From the NCBI RefSeq assembly GCF_019312595.1, contig NZ_JAHWDQ010000004.1, forward strand, positions 248,001 to 312,000: a stretch of 64,000 nt of DNA, in the 5' to 3' direction. Numbering within the stretch: the first letter of the stretch is position 1; every line of letters starts with the position of its first letter. Origin of the DNA: Zhongshania aquimaris (GTDB lineage Bacteria > Pseudomonadota > Gammaproteobacteria > Pseudomonadales > Spongiibacteraceae). The notes beneath the pieces are model-generated. The model saw nothing but the letters and a program-made list of their open reading frames with translations, made no database searches and had not been told where the DNA came from. Below are positions 26,058-35,627 of this stretch, one piece after another. A program made the position numbers and the translations under genes.

Positions 26058-28199
26058 TTAGAACGAATAGCTAGCTCTCAAACCAATATTTCTCGGCGCA
26101 GCCTTAACACCAATCGCTTGTTCAAACCCTATTGCTGAAAGCACGCTCTCACCTATATAAGAACTCCAATAATCTTCGTCGGTAATATTGTTGGCAAAAA
26201 TACCCACACTTACATTGCCAATTATATAATCCGCCGACAAATTACCCACCACCGAAGCGTCGAGTTCAGGTGCGCGAGTGAAGCTTGGCGCCTCGGTTCC
26301 AGAAGCGTATTGTTTGCCGGTGTAAAATACACCGAGCATAGATTCCAAACGTCCAACCCCAATATCCTTGCTATATGCTGCGGTTAAATTTGCCGTCCAC
26401 TCTGGTTGGAAGAGAAGCGCTTCATTGTTAAACGCTGCAAAAGTCCCCGTAGGATCATCGGTAATATCGGTGCTGATATAACTCAGGCCCGCGCCCAGCT
26501 GCCAGGATGAACTTAGCAGAATATTGAACTCACCCTCGACACCCCAGTTTTCCAAAGAGCCCTGGTTACGGTTTACTACGACCAGCTGGTTATTTTCATC
26601 TGGGACCAAGTCGTTGAGAATAATATCTTCATGCTCTACAAAAAAGACCGCCATATTCAGAGTAGCGCGCCCTTCCGCAAGAGTAGATTTAAAACCCAAT
26701 TCAAAACTCTTCACTTCGTCGCCATCAAAGGTTTCGAATCCTGACGGCACTGCACCACCATTAAAGCCGCCCGCGCGAACCCCTTTGGCCACAGTAGCGT
26801 AAGTCATTAGATCGTCAGACCAATATTTTTTCAGGGATACCATTGGCGAAACAGGGCTCTCGTCCAGCTTGTAAGTGATTGCATTGCTGCGATCCAGTGT
26901 ACCTGCCGAGCTACTCAGAGTGCCTTCTTGCTCAATTTTGTCATAGCGCAAGCCACCCGATAGCTCCCAGGATTCAGCAAAACTCCAGAAAGCATTTGCA
27001 TAGACAGAGTAGGTCTTATCGTCAACATCACGGGTTGCGAAAGTGCTCATAGCTGCAGGTATCACATCAGTTCTGGCAGTGTCAGCATTGCTCTGCTCAC
27101 TATAGAAAGCCGCATACATAAGGCGGAAATCGTCAGTAAACTGAGTTTCAAAGCGGATTTCACTTTGCAGGAAATCCTCATCGATATTACCGTTACCGCG
27201 GAGAATATCCGGGTTCACAAAGTCTCTATCTTGTGATTCAGTCAGATCGCGCTTGTCGTAGCCAAGCGTTAAAGCTAAGTCGGTACGCTCTGTCATTGGC
27301 GCATTGTATGTGCCGTTGATCCGTGTAATTTTTGCAAGGGATTCAGTTTGAAACGAGTTTCTGGAATCCCCGTCAAAGTTAGAGGCGTCGGTGTCGTTAT
27401 TGGGAACTGGGGTGTATGCCACACCCGGGCCTTCATATTCACCATAGCTCGCATTAAAGCGGAGTACGCCGTCGTCACCAACAAACCATTTAAAGGCGCT
27501 TTTTATCGCGCTGGATTCGCGGGCATCCCAGCCACCACCAACGGTTAGATGCTTGAAAAAGCCATCAGATTCATCACGAGCCACCGCAACAGAACCAAGC
27601 AACTTGTCATCAATAATGGTGCCAGATACCCGAGCGCTTAGACCAACAGAGTCATCTGCCTCTGCCCATCGAGTGCTTACTTCACCACTCAGTTCCTCGG
27701 TGGGCTCTTTGCTAATAACGTTAATCGCACCGCCTAATGTGTTCTTACCAAATAGCGTGCCCTGCGGGCCACGAATAACTTCTACCTGGGCCGTGTCTAA
27801 TAAATTGTTATTCACTGCCGAGGTGTATGGCACGTAAATACCATCCATAAAGAAGCCAACGCCGGGCTGAATTGGGGTCTGCAAGGTAATACCAATACCG
27901 CGAATTTGCACAAACGCACGACTATCGCCATCTGAGTTAATCCTAAGACCGGGAACAACATTGCCAATGTCAGCTACCGTATTCAGCCCCATTCCTTTCA
28001 TCGAATCGGCATTAATCGCACTTACAGCGGAAGGAACGTCTTTAAGTGATTCTTCAGTTTTTCGAGCCGTCACAATTACTTCTTCGAGCACAACTTGAGT
28101 CGTGTTCTGCGCATGACTGACGGGTGCGGCAAAGCTCGCGCAAAGGCATCCGGCCGCGACTCCAGCCCGAAATAATTTGTTCGAAGGGTAGTAATTCAT
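26058..28199 (-). CDS. TonB-dependent outer-membrane receptor
   Basis: Receptor of 713 residues with a signal peptide (cut after SHAQ near residue 31). A plug domain begins EEVIVTARKTEESLKDVPSAVS (TonB-box-like EEVIVTA) and includes GIGITLQTPIQPGVGFFMDG and VEVIRGPQGTLFGKNTLGG. A 22-strand barrel ends in the aromatic LRASYSF. AAGGAG lies eight bases before the ATG. This branch, with TARKTEESLKDVP, is common in sphingomonads and marine gammaproteobacteria for non-siderophore substrates. Its promoter region carries the AACCTGT-N3-ACAGGTT palindrome, linking it to the FadR-type regulator at 16912. Substrate unknown. Confidence 0.93.
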   Translation of the reverse strand: MNYYPSNKLFRAGVAAGCLCASFAAPVSHAQNTTQVVLEEVIVTARKTEESLKDVPSAVSAINADSMKGMGLNTVADIGNVVPGLRINSDGDSRAFVQIRGIGITLQTPIQPGVGFFMDGIYVPYTSAVNNNLLDTAQVEVIRGPQGTLFGKNTLGGAINVISKEPTEELSGEVSTRWAEADDSVGLSARVSGTIIDDKLLGSVAVARDESDGFFKHLTVGGGWDARESSAIKSAFKWFVGDDGVLRFNASYGEYEGPGVAYTPVPNNDTDASNFDGDSRNSFQTESLAKITRINGTYNAPMTERTDLALTLGYDKRDLTESQDRDFVNPDILRGNGNIDEDFLQSEIRFETQFTDDFRLMYAAFYSEQSNADTARTDVIPAAMSTFATRDVDDKTYSVYANAFWSFAESWELSGGLRYDKIEQEGTLSSSAGTLDRSNAITYKLDESPVSPMVSLKKYWSDDLMTYATVAKGVRAGGFNGGAVPSGFETFDGDEVKSFELGFKSTLAEGRATLNMAVFFVEHEDIILNDLVPDENNQLVVVNRNQGSLENWGVEGEFNILLSSSWQLGAGLSYISTDITDDPTGTFAAFNNEALLFQPEWTANLTAAYSKDIGVGRLESMLGVFYTGKQYASGTEAPSFTRAPELDASVVGNLSADYIIGNVSVGIFANNITDEDYWSSYIGESVLSAIGFEQAIGVKAAPRNIGLRASYSF

Positions 28200-28258
28200 C
28201 TATTTAGCTCCTTACTTATCATTTTTTGATAGCGTAAATTTTAAGATCAACCTATTAA

Positions 28259-28275
28259 AACCTGTAAAACAGGTT
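28259..28275. promoter_or_regulatory. AACCTGT-N3-ACAGGTT palindrome upstream of the TonB receptor
   Basis: Perfect seven-base inverted arms around AAA, 60 bases upstream of the receptor ATG on the minus strand. The arms are identical to those at 16813-16828. Probably an operator of the FadR/GntR regulator encoded at 16912 (inference). The rest of the 270-base gap (28200-28469) shows only the related half-conserved site at 28324. Confidence 0.6.
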
Positions 28276-28323
28276 ATGTGTAAAGTAACGGAAAGTCAAC
28301 ATAATAGGTACAATTGCAGAGAC

Positions 28324-28337
28324 ACCTGTAATACAGC
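28324..28337. promoter_or_regulatory. Second CTGTAATACAG-type site
   Basis: ACCTGTAATACAGC contains CTGT-AAT-ACAG and matches CTGTAATACAG at 16752-16762 exactly over eleven bases. It lies 49 bases upstream of the palindrome at 28259. Both promoter regions thus carry one strong palindrome and one weaker site at similar spacing, which supports a shared regulator. Confidence 0.5.
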
Positions 28338-28469
28338 AATGGCACGCGGGACTACGAAGTATGAAGTTGACTGATGCGGCGTTCGCCCGCACTTAGGTCA
28401 ATAAAGCGAATGTGGGGGCTAAATTCGGCAATACCTTTATAGGCCCAGACGTGATGACTCGCTCTGAAA

Positions 28470-29636
28470 TCAACGCATTTTCATATTTAATTGGCTTATA
28501 TGGTCAGAGCGTAACTCTGCAATCGAGGAACAACCCAGTAATGCGAGGTCCCGCTCGACTTCTGATTTGAGAATCTCAATCGCGCGTGCCACACCGGCTT
28601 GACCACCGGCCGCAAGACCGTAGAGATAGGGGCGCCCTATTGAGCATGCATTCGCTCCCATGGCCAGCGCTTTAACAATATGAGTCCCTCGACGAATGCC
28701 ACCGTCCAGAATCAGCTCCAGCTTGTCACCGACCGCGTCCCGAATTGGCATCAGGGTATCGATAGGTGCCGGCACACCGTCCAGCTGGCGCCCACCATGA
28801 TTAGACAGCATCGCCGCTGTAGCGCCGACCTCCACCGCTCGCCTTGCATCAGACACGGTAGTCATGCCCTTGATAACAAACGGACCATCCCACTGTTCAG
28901 CTAGCCACGCGACATCATCCCAGGTCACACTCCGATCAAACTGACTGTTCACATACTCAATCAGGCCCATAGCCCCCTGACCGAGTGCATCAACACGATG
29001 AACCACGTTGGCCAGTTTAAAATCCGGGTTAAGCGCCATATTAAGCAGCCACTCCCAACTTTTGGCGTAGCTGAAAAAATTATTTCGATTAATTTTAGGC
29101 GGCATGGTCATGCCGTAAACGGCATCTCTTTCGCGATTCCCTGCCAGCGCAGTATCAACCGTTAAACACAAGGCCTTGTAGCCAGATGCCTTGCAACGCT
29201 GCACAAATTCTTTTGTGAGCTCACGATCTTTCAAAATGTATATCTGAAACATTTTTGGACCGTCGGACGCCGCAGCGACGTCCTCAAGACTGGTCGTCGC
29301 CATCGTTGACAAGGTATAGAGTGTGCCCGCCTCCGCCGCCGCTTTTGAAACCCCTAGCTCCTTGTGATGGTGGAACAGCCGAGACATGCCCGTCGGCGAC
29401 AGCAGAAATGGAAGCGTCAGCCCACAACCCAGAATATTCGTCGACAGATCAACATGACTAATATCGTTGAGATAGTTAGGCATCAACTGGTAGTCGTCAA
29501 AGGCCTCAGTATTGCGACGCAGCGTCCACTCGTCATCAGCACCACCATCTATGTAATGGAACATTGGGGACGGCAGTTTGCTGCGGGCACGAAGGCGAAG
29601 ATCGCCAATATTATTGCAATTCTTCAAAGGGAGCAT
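28470..29636 (-). CDS. FMN-dependent alpha-hydroxy-acid dehydrogenase/oxidase
   Basis: TIM-barrel flavoenzyme of 388 residues in the LldD/mandelate dehydrogenase/glycolate oxidase family. FMN-site segments are LLSPTGMSRLFHHHKELG and LSTMATTSLEDVA. The catalytic histidine lies in LSNHGGRQLDGVPAPIDTL, and the phosphate-binding end reads LILDGGIRRGTHIVKALAMG. It oxidises L-2-hydroxy acids to 2-oxo acids. The family-typical membrane insert of LldD is not obvious. It lies 148 bases after the double-domain esterase on the same strand, so it could act on a hydroxy acid that the esterase releases (inference). Confidence 0.9.
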   Translation of the reverse strand: MLPLKNCNNIGDLRLRARSKLPSPMFHYIDGGADDEWTLRRNTEAFDDYQLMPNYLNDISHVDLSTNILGCGLTLPFLLSPTGMSRLFHHHKELGVSKAAAEAGTLYTLSTMATTSLEDVAAASDGPKMFQIYILKDRELTKEFVQRCKASGYKALCLTVDTALAGNRERDAVYGMTMPPKINRNNFFSYAKSWEWLLNMALNPDFKLANVVHRVDALGQGAMGLIEYVNSQFDRSVTWDDVAWLAEQWDGPFVIKGMTTVSDARRAVEVGATAAMLSNHGGRQLDGVPAPIDTLMPIRDAVGDKLELILDGGIRRGTHIVKALAMGANACSIGRPYLYGLAAGGQAGVARAIEILKSEVERDLALLGCSSIAELRSDHISQLNMKMR

Positions 29637-29784
29637 TTACAGATGTTTCCTCATAATTTCGCCTTCCTTTGCAACAATCGCATTTAGCGAAAGTGGGACG
29701 ATATCCCAGCAGCTCAATAATATTGCTTTCCACGCTCAATATTGTCGCTTACACCTATATTCGCCATTAGACGCAGACATTACC

Positions 29785-31662
29785 TCAAACGTCAGTTCGC
29801 TCAAGCTCACGCGCACCTTCAGTGTAGCCATACTCAACGCCATAGGGCCTGCCGGTTGGCCAAAGCTGGGCGACAGTATTCCCAGTCATTCGCGGTAACA
29901 CACTGGTATGCGTCTCGTTTTCAAAATCGATATACCTGATTTCTATTTCACCATTGCGCTGTAAAGACTTTGCGTAGTCCGGCGTGTGCTGAATGCCGGC
30001 AACACAATTAAAATAGTTATTGTGCTCAAATTCGCCAGTAACAAGCAGCATTTTCACCCCTTTTTTCCGGCGAACCGCCTCGATATTCTTATCACTCAAC
30101 AAACAGGAATCACTGATTGCCAAGCCGGGGCTACTACAAATATACGACTGAAATGGTGAGTCTTCGGTGCCCGCTTCATAGGCGACATAGGTACCCCCGG
30201 CAGAATGTCCATGAATAGCGAGACGCCCCTCGTCGACACGAAATTCTGCTTTCAATGAGGGCAGCAATTCGTCACAAATCATGCGATGAAACTGATCTGC
30301 TTTCCCCAGGGAAAGGTGTGCCGATTTCCCACCGAGGGCGAATAGCGATTTAAATATTCGGCCCAAATCGTCGTCACCTGCGAGCACCTCATTCGGTGGT
30401 GAAAACTCTTCAAGTCGGCGCAGGCCGAAGGCAAAGTCACCCTCGCGCCTCGGCACACCCAGGCCGACAACAATTGCCTCCTCCAACTCTCCGGTAGTCG
30501 TCAAGATGGACACGGCTTCCGCAACCGTCGCAAAACTCAAGCTAGCATCAAGCGCTATTAGCACCGGATATGCTTTACTAGGTTCGTGTTGATATGACGC
30601 CGGTAGCGAAACCTGAACCGAAAAATCGCGCTCCATAATCGTCGACGCCAAGATGGAGCTGTCGGATTCATCGCTGCGACGCAGATGAAATAGTTTAAAG
30701 AATGGCCGCAGCATCGATATGCAATTGGAAACCACCGGCCTTGCGAAGGTCGGCATTTCATCGCCATAGGCTTTACCAGTATCCCAAACTGCACGTACGC
30801 CGTTCATCAAGGCCACAGACATTGCCGTTGCATGACCTGCACCGCTTATCCGACGATACTGGATGTCGAACTCTTCCGGCGCGACGGCACGAAGCGCCAT
30901 ATACAATTGCTCGGTATCGGTAATTCCGCAAAGACGATTAAATGCATTGTCGTATTCGTCTTCACCGAGGGAAAGGAATAGGGATTTCCCGGTCAGCAGC
31001 ATTAGATCGCTTCGACTCATGCCCGCGAGTTGCTTACTTAAAGCGCCACCCGAAAGCGCCAGCCCCGGACTACCGCAGATAAAATGCTGTATGCCCGGCA
31101 GATTATTCAAAAGCGCGTACAAGGCGAATGTTCCGCCTGCGGAGTGGCCAAATAATGCAACGTCGTTCTCTTTGGTACGGTAGCCCTCGTGAATCAGTGG
31201 CAGGAGCTGTGCACTGACAAAGCGAAGCAGGCTGTCTGCCATACCCATTTTTCCCGGCACATCTGGCAAGGCCACTCCGGCGCGGTCGGCAATGTTTGTA
31301 AATATCTCACCGAAGGGATCATCGCGTTCCCAGTCTGTAACCGGCGGCGAAAACTCCCACAGTCGACGCCAGCCAAGCACCAACTCGTCAACACCATCAG
31401 GCATACCCAAGCCAACCACAATGCACGGCGCTAGCTCGCCGGTCCCGGCCATGCAGCGGATACTTTCAATTGCGGTTCCGAGAATGGCACTGGCGTCCAA
31501 CACCAATAACACCGGGTATTTTTTGCGTTTCTTTTTTCCGTAACAGGACGGCACAGCTACACTGACTGTGTAGTCACGGCCCGTGTCCTTGCACCGCAAA
31601 TCCCGACTGACTACTCCCGGTAATGACTTTGCAATCTGGTAAGTATTTTCAAACTGCCGCAT
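29785..31662 (-). CDS. Tandem-domain esterase (two PF00756-type alpha/beta hydrolase domains fused)
   Basis: Protein of about 625 residues made of two homologous halves, about 1-310 and 335-625. Each half has GLGxP, an RRLxEFSPP motif (near residues 100 and 416), the nucleophile elbow GHSAGGT (Ser near 174 and 487) and a C-terminal histidine (GAGHATAMS near 277, NETHTSVL near 585). The fold is that of enterobactin-type/Esterase D hydrolases. Both halves keep Ser and His, while the acid region differs (LGEDEYDN versus TGEFEHNN). No signal peptide is seen. It starts 10 bases after the TonB receptor stop, so the receptor's cargo is probably its ester substrate. The start is the ATG at 31662 behind GAGG. 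Confidence 0.85.
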   Translation of the reverse strand: MRQFENTYQIAKSLPGVVSRDLRCKDTGRDYTVSVAVPSCYGKKKRKKYPVLLVLDASAILGTAIESIRCMAGTGELAPCIVVGLGMPDGVDELVLGWRRLWEFSPPVTDWERDDPFGEIFTNIADRAGVALPDVPGKMGMADSLLRFVSAQLLPLIHEGYRTKENDVALFGHSAGGTFALYALLNNLPGIQHFICGSPGLALSGGALSKQLAGMSRSDLMLLTGKSLFLSLGEDEYDNAFNRLCGITDTEQLYMALRAVAPEEFDIQYRRISGAGHATAMSVALMNGVRAVWDTGKAYGDEMPTFARPVVSNCISMLRPFFKLFHLRRSDESDSSILASTIMERDFSVQVSLPASYQHEPSKAYPVLIALDASLSFATVAEAVSILTTTGELEEAIVVGLGVPRREGDFAFGLRRLEEFSPPNEVLAGDDDLGRIFKSLFALGGKSAHLSLGKADQFHRMICDELLPSLKAEFRVDEGRLAIHGHSAGGTYVAYEAGTEDSPFQSYICSSPGLAISDSCLLSDKNIEAVRRKKGVKMLLVTGEFEHNNYFNCVAGIQHTPDYAKSLQRNGEIEIRYIDFENETHTSVLPRMTGNTVAQLWPTGRPYGVEYGYTEGARELERTDV

Positions 31663-31672
31663 CAAAGATACC

Positions 31673-34003
31673 TCAGTAGTCGTAGCTGAAGCGCATTCCC
31701 AAAGTACGGGGACGCATCATCGCGGATTGAGGAAATGGTAGTGAACGTGCAACGACAATTCTGTCATCGAAAAGATTCTGAGCAAATAATTGCGCGCGCC
31801 AGTTCATGCCTTCGATACCAATAGCTGCCTTGGTGATTTCATAGCTATCAAGGGGAATGCCTGTCGGCACGTCTTCGGTCTGGAACACTGTGAGCTGCGA
31901 ATCTACGAAGGTGTAACCGAGACTGACTTCAGCCAATAGGTCGCTCCACAATGGGCGGGTGTAGTTAATACCAAGGTTCCAAGTAAGTTCTGGCTTATTA
32001 GGCAGCTCGGACCCCTTCTTGGCGTTGTTTGCCGGCTCAGGTTTTACCACCTCACCGGAGTTGTATCCCACCCCTAAGGTCAGCGTGAGGCTATCAACGG
32101 GCTTGTACATCACTGATAACTCAGCCCCTCTAACCACTGCATCGCCGCCGGTACCAAGGTAGCCAAAAGGCACACCGCCTACCGCACCCAAACGAGCTTC
32201 GCCAATGACCAAGCCTTGGAAATCATCCCAGTCGATTTGATAAATCCCGAAGTTTGCAATTAAGCGATTATCAAGCCAGGCCGTTTTTGCACCAATCTCC
32301 TGATTAAGGACGAAGTCAGGGCGAACATTCGGTGGACCCGCATCTAAAACCGCGAACAAGTTTGGGGTTCCAGAGCGGAAGCCTTTGCTGACGGTCGCGT
32401 ACACCATGGCATCATCATTGACGTACCACGCCAGAGAAAGTTTTGGCAGCCAGTCTCGGGTTGTTAACTCGCCAGCGAAAAAGATATTTACTTCACCGGT
32501 TTCAGGATCAACATTCTCCGGATCGGTAGCAAAGAGTATCGCCTCTACACCATAGACATAGGTGTCCTGAAAAAACGCGACGCTGTCTTCAAACCAACGC
32601 AAGCCCGCCGTCAGTTCTAATTTCGCCTCAATGATCTCCCAGGAAACTTCACCATATACCGCGGTTTGTTTGAAGGGTTCTTCACCGTAACCATCTTCTT
32701 GCAAACCTGACAGTGCGAGGAAATCAGGACCCAAAAGTAATTCGAGAAGTCCCAGTGGGTCATCCGGCGCAAATTCTTCATACTTCTCCTGATCGAATTT
32801 TTGAACGCGATCGCGATAAAATGCGCCCACCACCCAATCAATACGCTCATCGCCTTTCGACACCAGACGGAACTCTTGTGAGAATGACTCAAGCTCAGTT
32901 AATACATGGGTATAACCATTGGGAAATACACTTGGGCCGGTCGCAACCGCACCGCCACTATTATCGGACACCGTGACATCCACGATACCCTGCAAAATGG
33001 GAATGCGACGCTGTGAATCCCGATTTGTATTAAACCAGGAGCTCACCGAAGTAAGACCCGCGAAGCCCAGATCCATTCGCGCCGTCAAAGAATGGACATC
33101 AAATTCTGTCTCGGCAAACTGATTCTCAATGCGGGAATTAACCAGGTCATCTTCACTACCTTCATCGACAACTGGAAGCTGGTCACGATTGCTGTAATCG
33201 AGCAAATACATGTATTCCAATTCCAGCCAATCCAGTGGCTTGAACAAAACAATAGCCCGCAAGGAGTGCCGATTTTCGTCGTCAGGATCTTCTAGGCCTA
33301 ACTCGCTGTAGGTCACAAAACCCGAATCGAAACCGCTACTGGCGACAATTCTTGCGGCGAGCTTATCCTGGATAATTGGAATATTGATCGCACCACGCAC
33401 ATCCCAGTTCAGGTCGCTAGCTTCGGCAGTTTCTGACACCGTCGTCGCCACCTTAAACTCCAGCTCCTGCATATTGGGCGGCATCATGATCATCTTGATC
33501 GCGCCCCCCATCGAACCCTCGCCATACAGCGTACCCTGCGGGCCTTTTAAAACTTCTACGCGCTGCAGATCAAAAATATTCAGATCAGGAAACACGCCAG
33601 AACCTTGAATCGCGACATCATTGAAATACACGCCGGCAATAGGAGAACCATCGGCATAGCCAATATCCAGGGTATTCATGTTCGATATTCCGCGAATGGC
33701 GATATTGGCCTTGCCAACCCCGGACTTTTGCAGCGACACACTCGGTACATCACGGAGATAATCTTCCATGCTGGACACGCCATTCTTATCAAGCTGTTCG
33801 CCGCCGAACACCTGAATACCGCCCACCACATCCTGAACATCTTGCTCTCGAAAGGAAGCCGTAACGAGAATCTCCTCCATCTTACTGCCAGACTTCTTTT
33901 TGTCAGCTTCTGCCATCGATGCGGTCAATGCCACTAAGGCAAGCAACACCAGGGACCGACTACGGGGGTTAAAGCAGGCCGCCAGCCTAGAAAAATTACT
34001 CAT
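31673..34003 (-). CDS. TonB-dependent outer-membrane receptor
   Basis: Receptor of about 776 residues. An N-terminal signal peptide with SLVLLALVALTASMAEA is followed by KMEEILVTASFREQDVQDV (TonB-box-like) and the plug segments DVPSVSLQKSGVGKANIAIRG and VEVLKGPQGTLYGEGSMGG. The C-terminal barrel strand ends GMRFSYDY. The start is the ATG at 34003 after AAGGTGAATTC. It is the first gene of an operon with the tandem esterase and diverges from a TetR regulator at 34122. The pairing suggests uptake of an ester followed by hydrolysis; the cargo is unknown. Confidence 0.93.
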   Translation of the reverse strand: MSNFSRLAACFNPRSRSLVLLALVALTASMAEADKKKSGSKMEEILVTASFREQDVQDVVGGIQVFGGEQLDKNGVSSMEDYLRDVPSVSLQKSGVGKANIAIRGISNMNTLDIGYADGSPIAGVYFNDVAIQGSGVFPDLNIFDLQRVEVLKGPQGTLYGEGSMGGAIKMIMMPPNMQELEFKVATTVSETAEASDLNWDVRGAINIPIIQDKLAARIVASSGFDSGFVTYSELGLEDPDDENRHSLRAIVLFKPLDWLELEYMYLLDYSNRDQLPVVDEGSEDDLVNSRIENQFAETEFDVHSLTARMDLGFAGLTSVSSWFNTNRDSQRRIPILQGIVDVTVSDNSGGAVATGPSVFPNGYTHVLTELESFSQEFRLVSKGDERIDWVVGAFYRDRVQKFDQEKYEEFAPDDPLGLLELLLGPDFLALSGLQEDGYGEEPFKQTAVYGEVSWEIIEAKLELTAGLRWFEDSVAFFQDTYVYGVEAILFATDPENVDPETGEVNIFFAGELTTRDWLPKLSLAWYVNDDAMVYATVSKGFRSGTPNLFAVLDAGPPNVRPDFVLNQEIGAKTAWLDNRLIANFGIYQIDWDDFQGLVIGEARLGAVGGVPFGYLGTGGDAVVRGAELSVMYKPVDSLTLTLGVGYNSGEVVKPEPANNAKKGSELPNKPELTWNLGINYTRPLWSDLLAEVSLGYTFVDSQLTVFQTEDVPTGIPLDSYEITKAAIGIEGMNWRAQLFAQNLFDDRIVVARSLPFPQSAMMRPRTLGMRFSYDY

Positions 34004-34053
34004 GAATTCACCTTCTTTGGGATACTTCGGCAATACTATTATTTTTGTTTAGA

Positions 34054-34068
34054 AATACATTTTGTATT
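34054..34068. promoter_or_regulatory. AATACA-N3-TGTATT inverted repeat, candidate TetR operator
   Basis: A perfect inverted repeat (AATACATTTTGTATT) lies in the 118-base region between the divergent receptor (start 34003) and TetR gene (start 34122). Position and size fit a TetR-type operator controlling both promoters. It is AT-rich, so a chance palindrome is possible. Confidence 0.4.
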
Positions 34069-34121
34069 ATTATATATCTCGTATTACCATGGTGGTCAAG
34101 CCCATTTTGGATAGCAGATCA

Positions 34122-34739
34122 ATGAACAAGCCGGAACGCCGCCCGCGAATATCCCGAGAACAGCAAAAAGCCTTAAGATTTGAAGAGCTTACCAATGCTG
34201 CGTGGACACTTTTTTGCGAGAAGGGCTATGAATCACTGACCATCGACGAAGTCGCGGAATACGCCGGCTATTCCCGAATGCCCATTTATTCGCTGTTTGG
34301 AGACAAGCAGAACCTGTTTTTCCATGTATGGAAAAAGATCTCTCTTGAACTAATGGGCATCCTGCTGAAGGGCTGTAAAGAAGGAGCGACACTAAACGAA
34401 AACCTGCGCCAGCTCGCAGAGAACCTATTGCAAGACCAGGCAAATAAGGACTCTCACGGTGCGTCGATTTTCTATGTCGTCCAGTCGATAGGTATTTCGC
34501 GCCCCGATATTCAGGAAAAGCTGCGAGACTTGGCAGAGATTCACCTGCAGGGCATAAAGACAATGATTTCTTATTCGGCTCTCGAGCCCGGCCAAACCCT
34601 GCGCTCCGACCCCGAGATTATCGCGCTAAACCTGATTGCGATGATTAATGGTTCTTCGACGGTTGAATTCCAAACTCGACGGCACTTTCAGGACGCGGAC
34701 TACCTCCACACCCTTTACAAGGCTATGGCGCTTAATTAA
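34122..34739 (+). CDS. TetR-family transcriptional regulator
   Basis: Regulator of about 205 residues. The N-terminal helix-turn-helix reads AAWTLFCEKGYESLTIDEVAEYAGYSRMPIYSLFGDK (in parts), typical of TetR proteins. The C-terminal helical domain contains the probable ligand pocket and dimer face, with no recognisable subfamily motif. The start is the ATG at 34122; upstream in-frame options are an ATG at 34089 and a TTG at 34062, which would overlap the putative operator. Placement opposite the receptor/esterase operon suggests it represses that operon and responds to the imported compound or its CoA ester. Confidence 0.9.
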   Translation: MNKPERRPRISREQQKALRFEELTNAAWTLFCEKGYESLTIDEVAEYAGYSRMPIYSLFGDKQNLFFHVWKKISLELMGILLKGCKEGATLNENLRQLAENLLQDQANKDSHGASIFYVVQSIGISRPDIQEKLRDLAEIHLQGIKTMISYSALEPGQTLRSDPEIIALNLIAMINGSSTVEFQTRRHFQDADYLHTLYKAMALN

Positions 34740-34767
34740 CTCATCACCAAATGCCAGGATTAAATAA

Positions 34768-35292
34768 TTATCCATTAAAAGCCGAGTATCCATATTTCGC
34801 TATTAAAATATGGATGGTTGTAATCGGTGAAATAATGATTAAGGATGCTACGAAATACTGCCGAGAGCTGATTTTCGATACGCCGATCAAAACATCCGTC
34901 AATATATTAATCCACAAGAGAAGTCGCAAAACAGAAAGCGTCTTAGTAGGATTTTTCTCTAGCTTCGCTTCATAACGCCTTATCCGTTCAGGCAAACGAT
35001 TAGTTGCTCACCGCTGACTGAAACGTCGAGTGATCCAAAATACAATCATCCCTGACAACAGACCGGCTAGATTGGCATAGAGAATGGCCAAAGGTAAGGG
35101 CCAAATAAAGCCGCTAATCCATACCAGGCCTGGATGAAATCCAATTAAATAAGCAGTGAAAAAGGCAATAAAATAAAGAAGCGGACCGAACGCCCCGAGC
35201 TCCTCAATATCTGCGCGCAGCTGGCTGATGTCAGCGAAGTAGCTAAATGCTCCATGCCACCAAAAAGTAAATATCAAAACTAGCAGTAACAT
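34768..35292 (-). pseudogene. TVP38/TMEM64 (VTT-domain) membrane protein gene interrupted by an in-frame TGA
   Basis: Two minus-strand segments in the same frame make one VTT-family protein of about 174 codons. The first (35292-35011) has hydrophobic helices with AYLIGFHPGLVWISGFIW and GMIVFWITRRFSQR, then TGA at 35010-35008. Reading on in frame gives ATNRLPERIRRYEAKLEKNP, RLLLWINILTDVLIGVS and YFVASLIIISPITTIHI, the normal second half of TVP38 proteins. A single TGG- or CGA-to-TGA change explains the break. The second half has a possible TTG start at 34995, so it may be a true pseudogene, two peptides or a sequencing error. Confidence 0.7.
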
Positions 35293-35627
35293 AACTATCA
35301 GAATTTTCGCATAGACACCGTTCCAATTTTTTAATTATTAGAGTGGATCACTATGGTCGGCCTTAAGGCGCGAAGCCTCGTGGTCCGTCGTATAAATATG
35401 CTGAGCTGAGCATTACCAGAGTTAAGGAATCCGTGATGAATTACACAAAGCTTTTCTCGTAAATGTCGAAATCTCAACATTCGCTTCAATAAATAATTAA
35501 ACCTATAATCAAAAGATAAGTAGCGAGATAAACAGCGCTCTTTTAAGCCTACATTCTCCGAAGCTAAACTTCTGCCAGCACTTCGAACTATTCTCGAAAA
35601 GCTTCTATTTTGAGAATGACTGGCCAG
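35293..35627. other. Intergenic region, 335 bases
   Basis: I see no credible gene here. There is an imperfect hairpin with arms ATTCTC and GAGAAT at 35590-35617, just past the glk stop on the minus strand. It lacks a T-run and is at best a weak terminator. A short inverted element ATGCT..AGCAT lies at 35398-35413. Otherwise nothing is recognisable. Confidence 0.4.

Noticed and set aside
34751-34975. A 74-codon plus-strand frame after the TetR gene
   Set aside because: It overlaps the second half of the VTT-family gene on the other strand, which has real family similarity.
35590-35617. ATTCTC/GAGAAT hairpin after glk, considered as the ED operon terminator
   Set aside because: The stem is imperfect and no T-tract follows on the minus strand.
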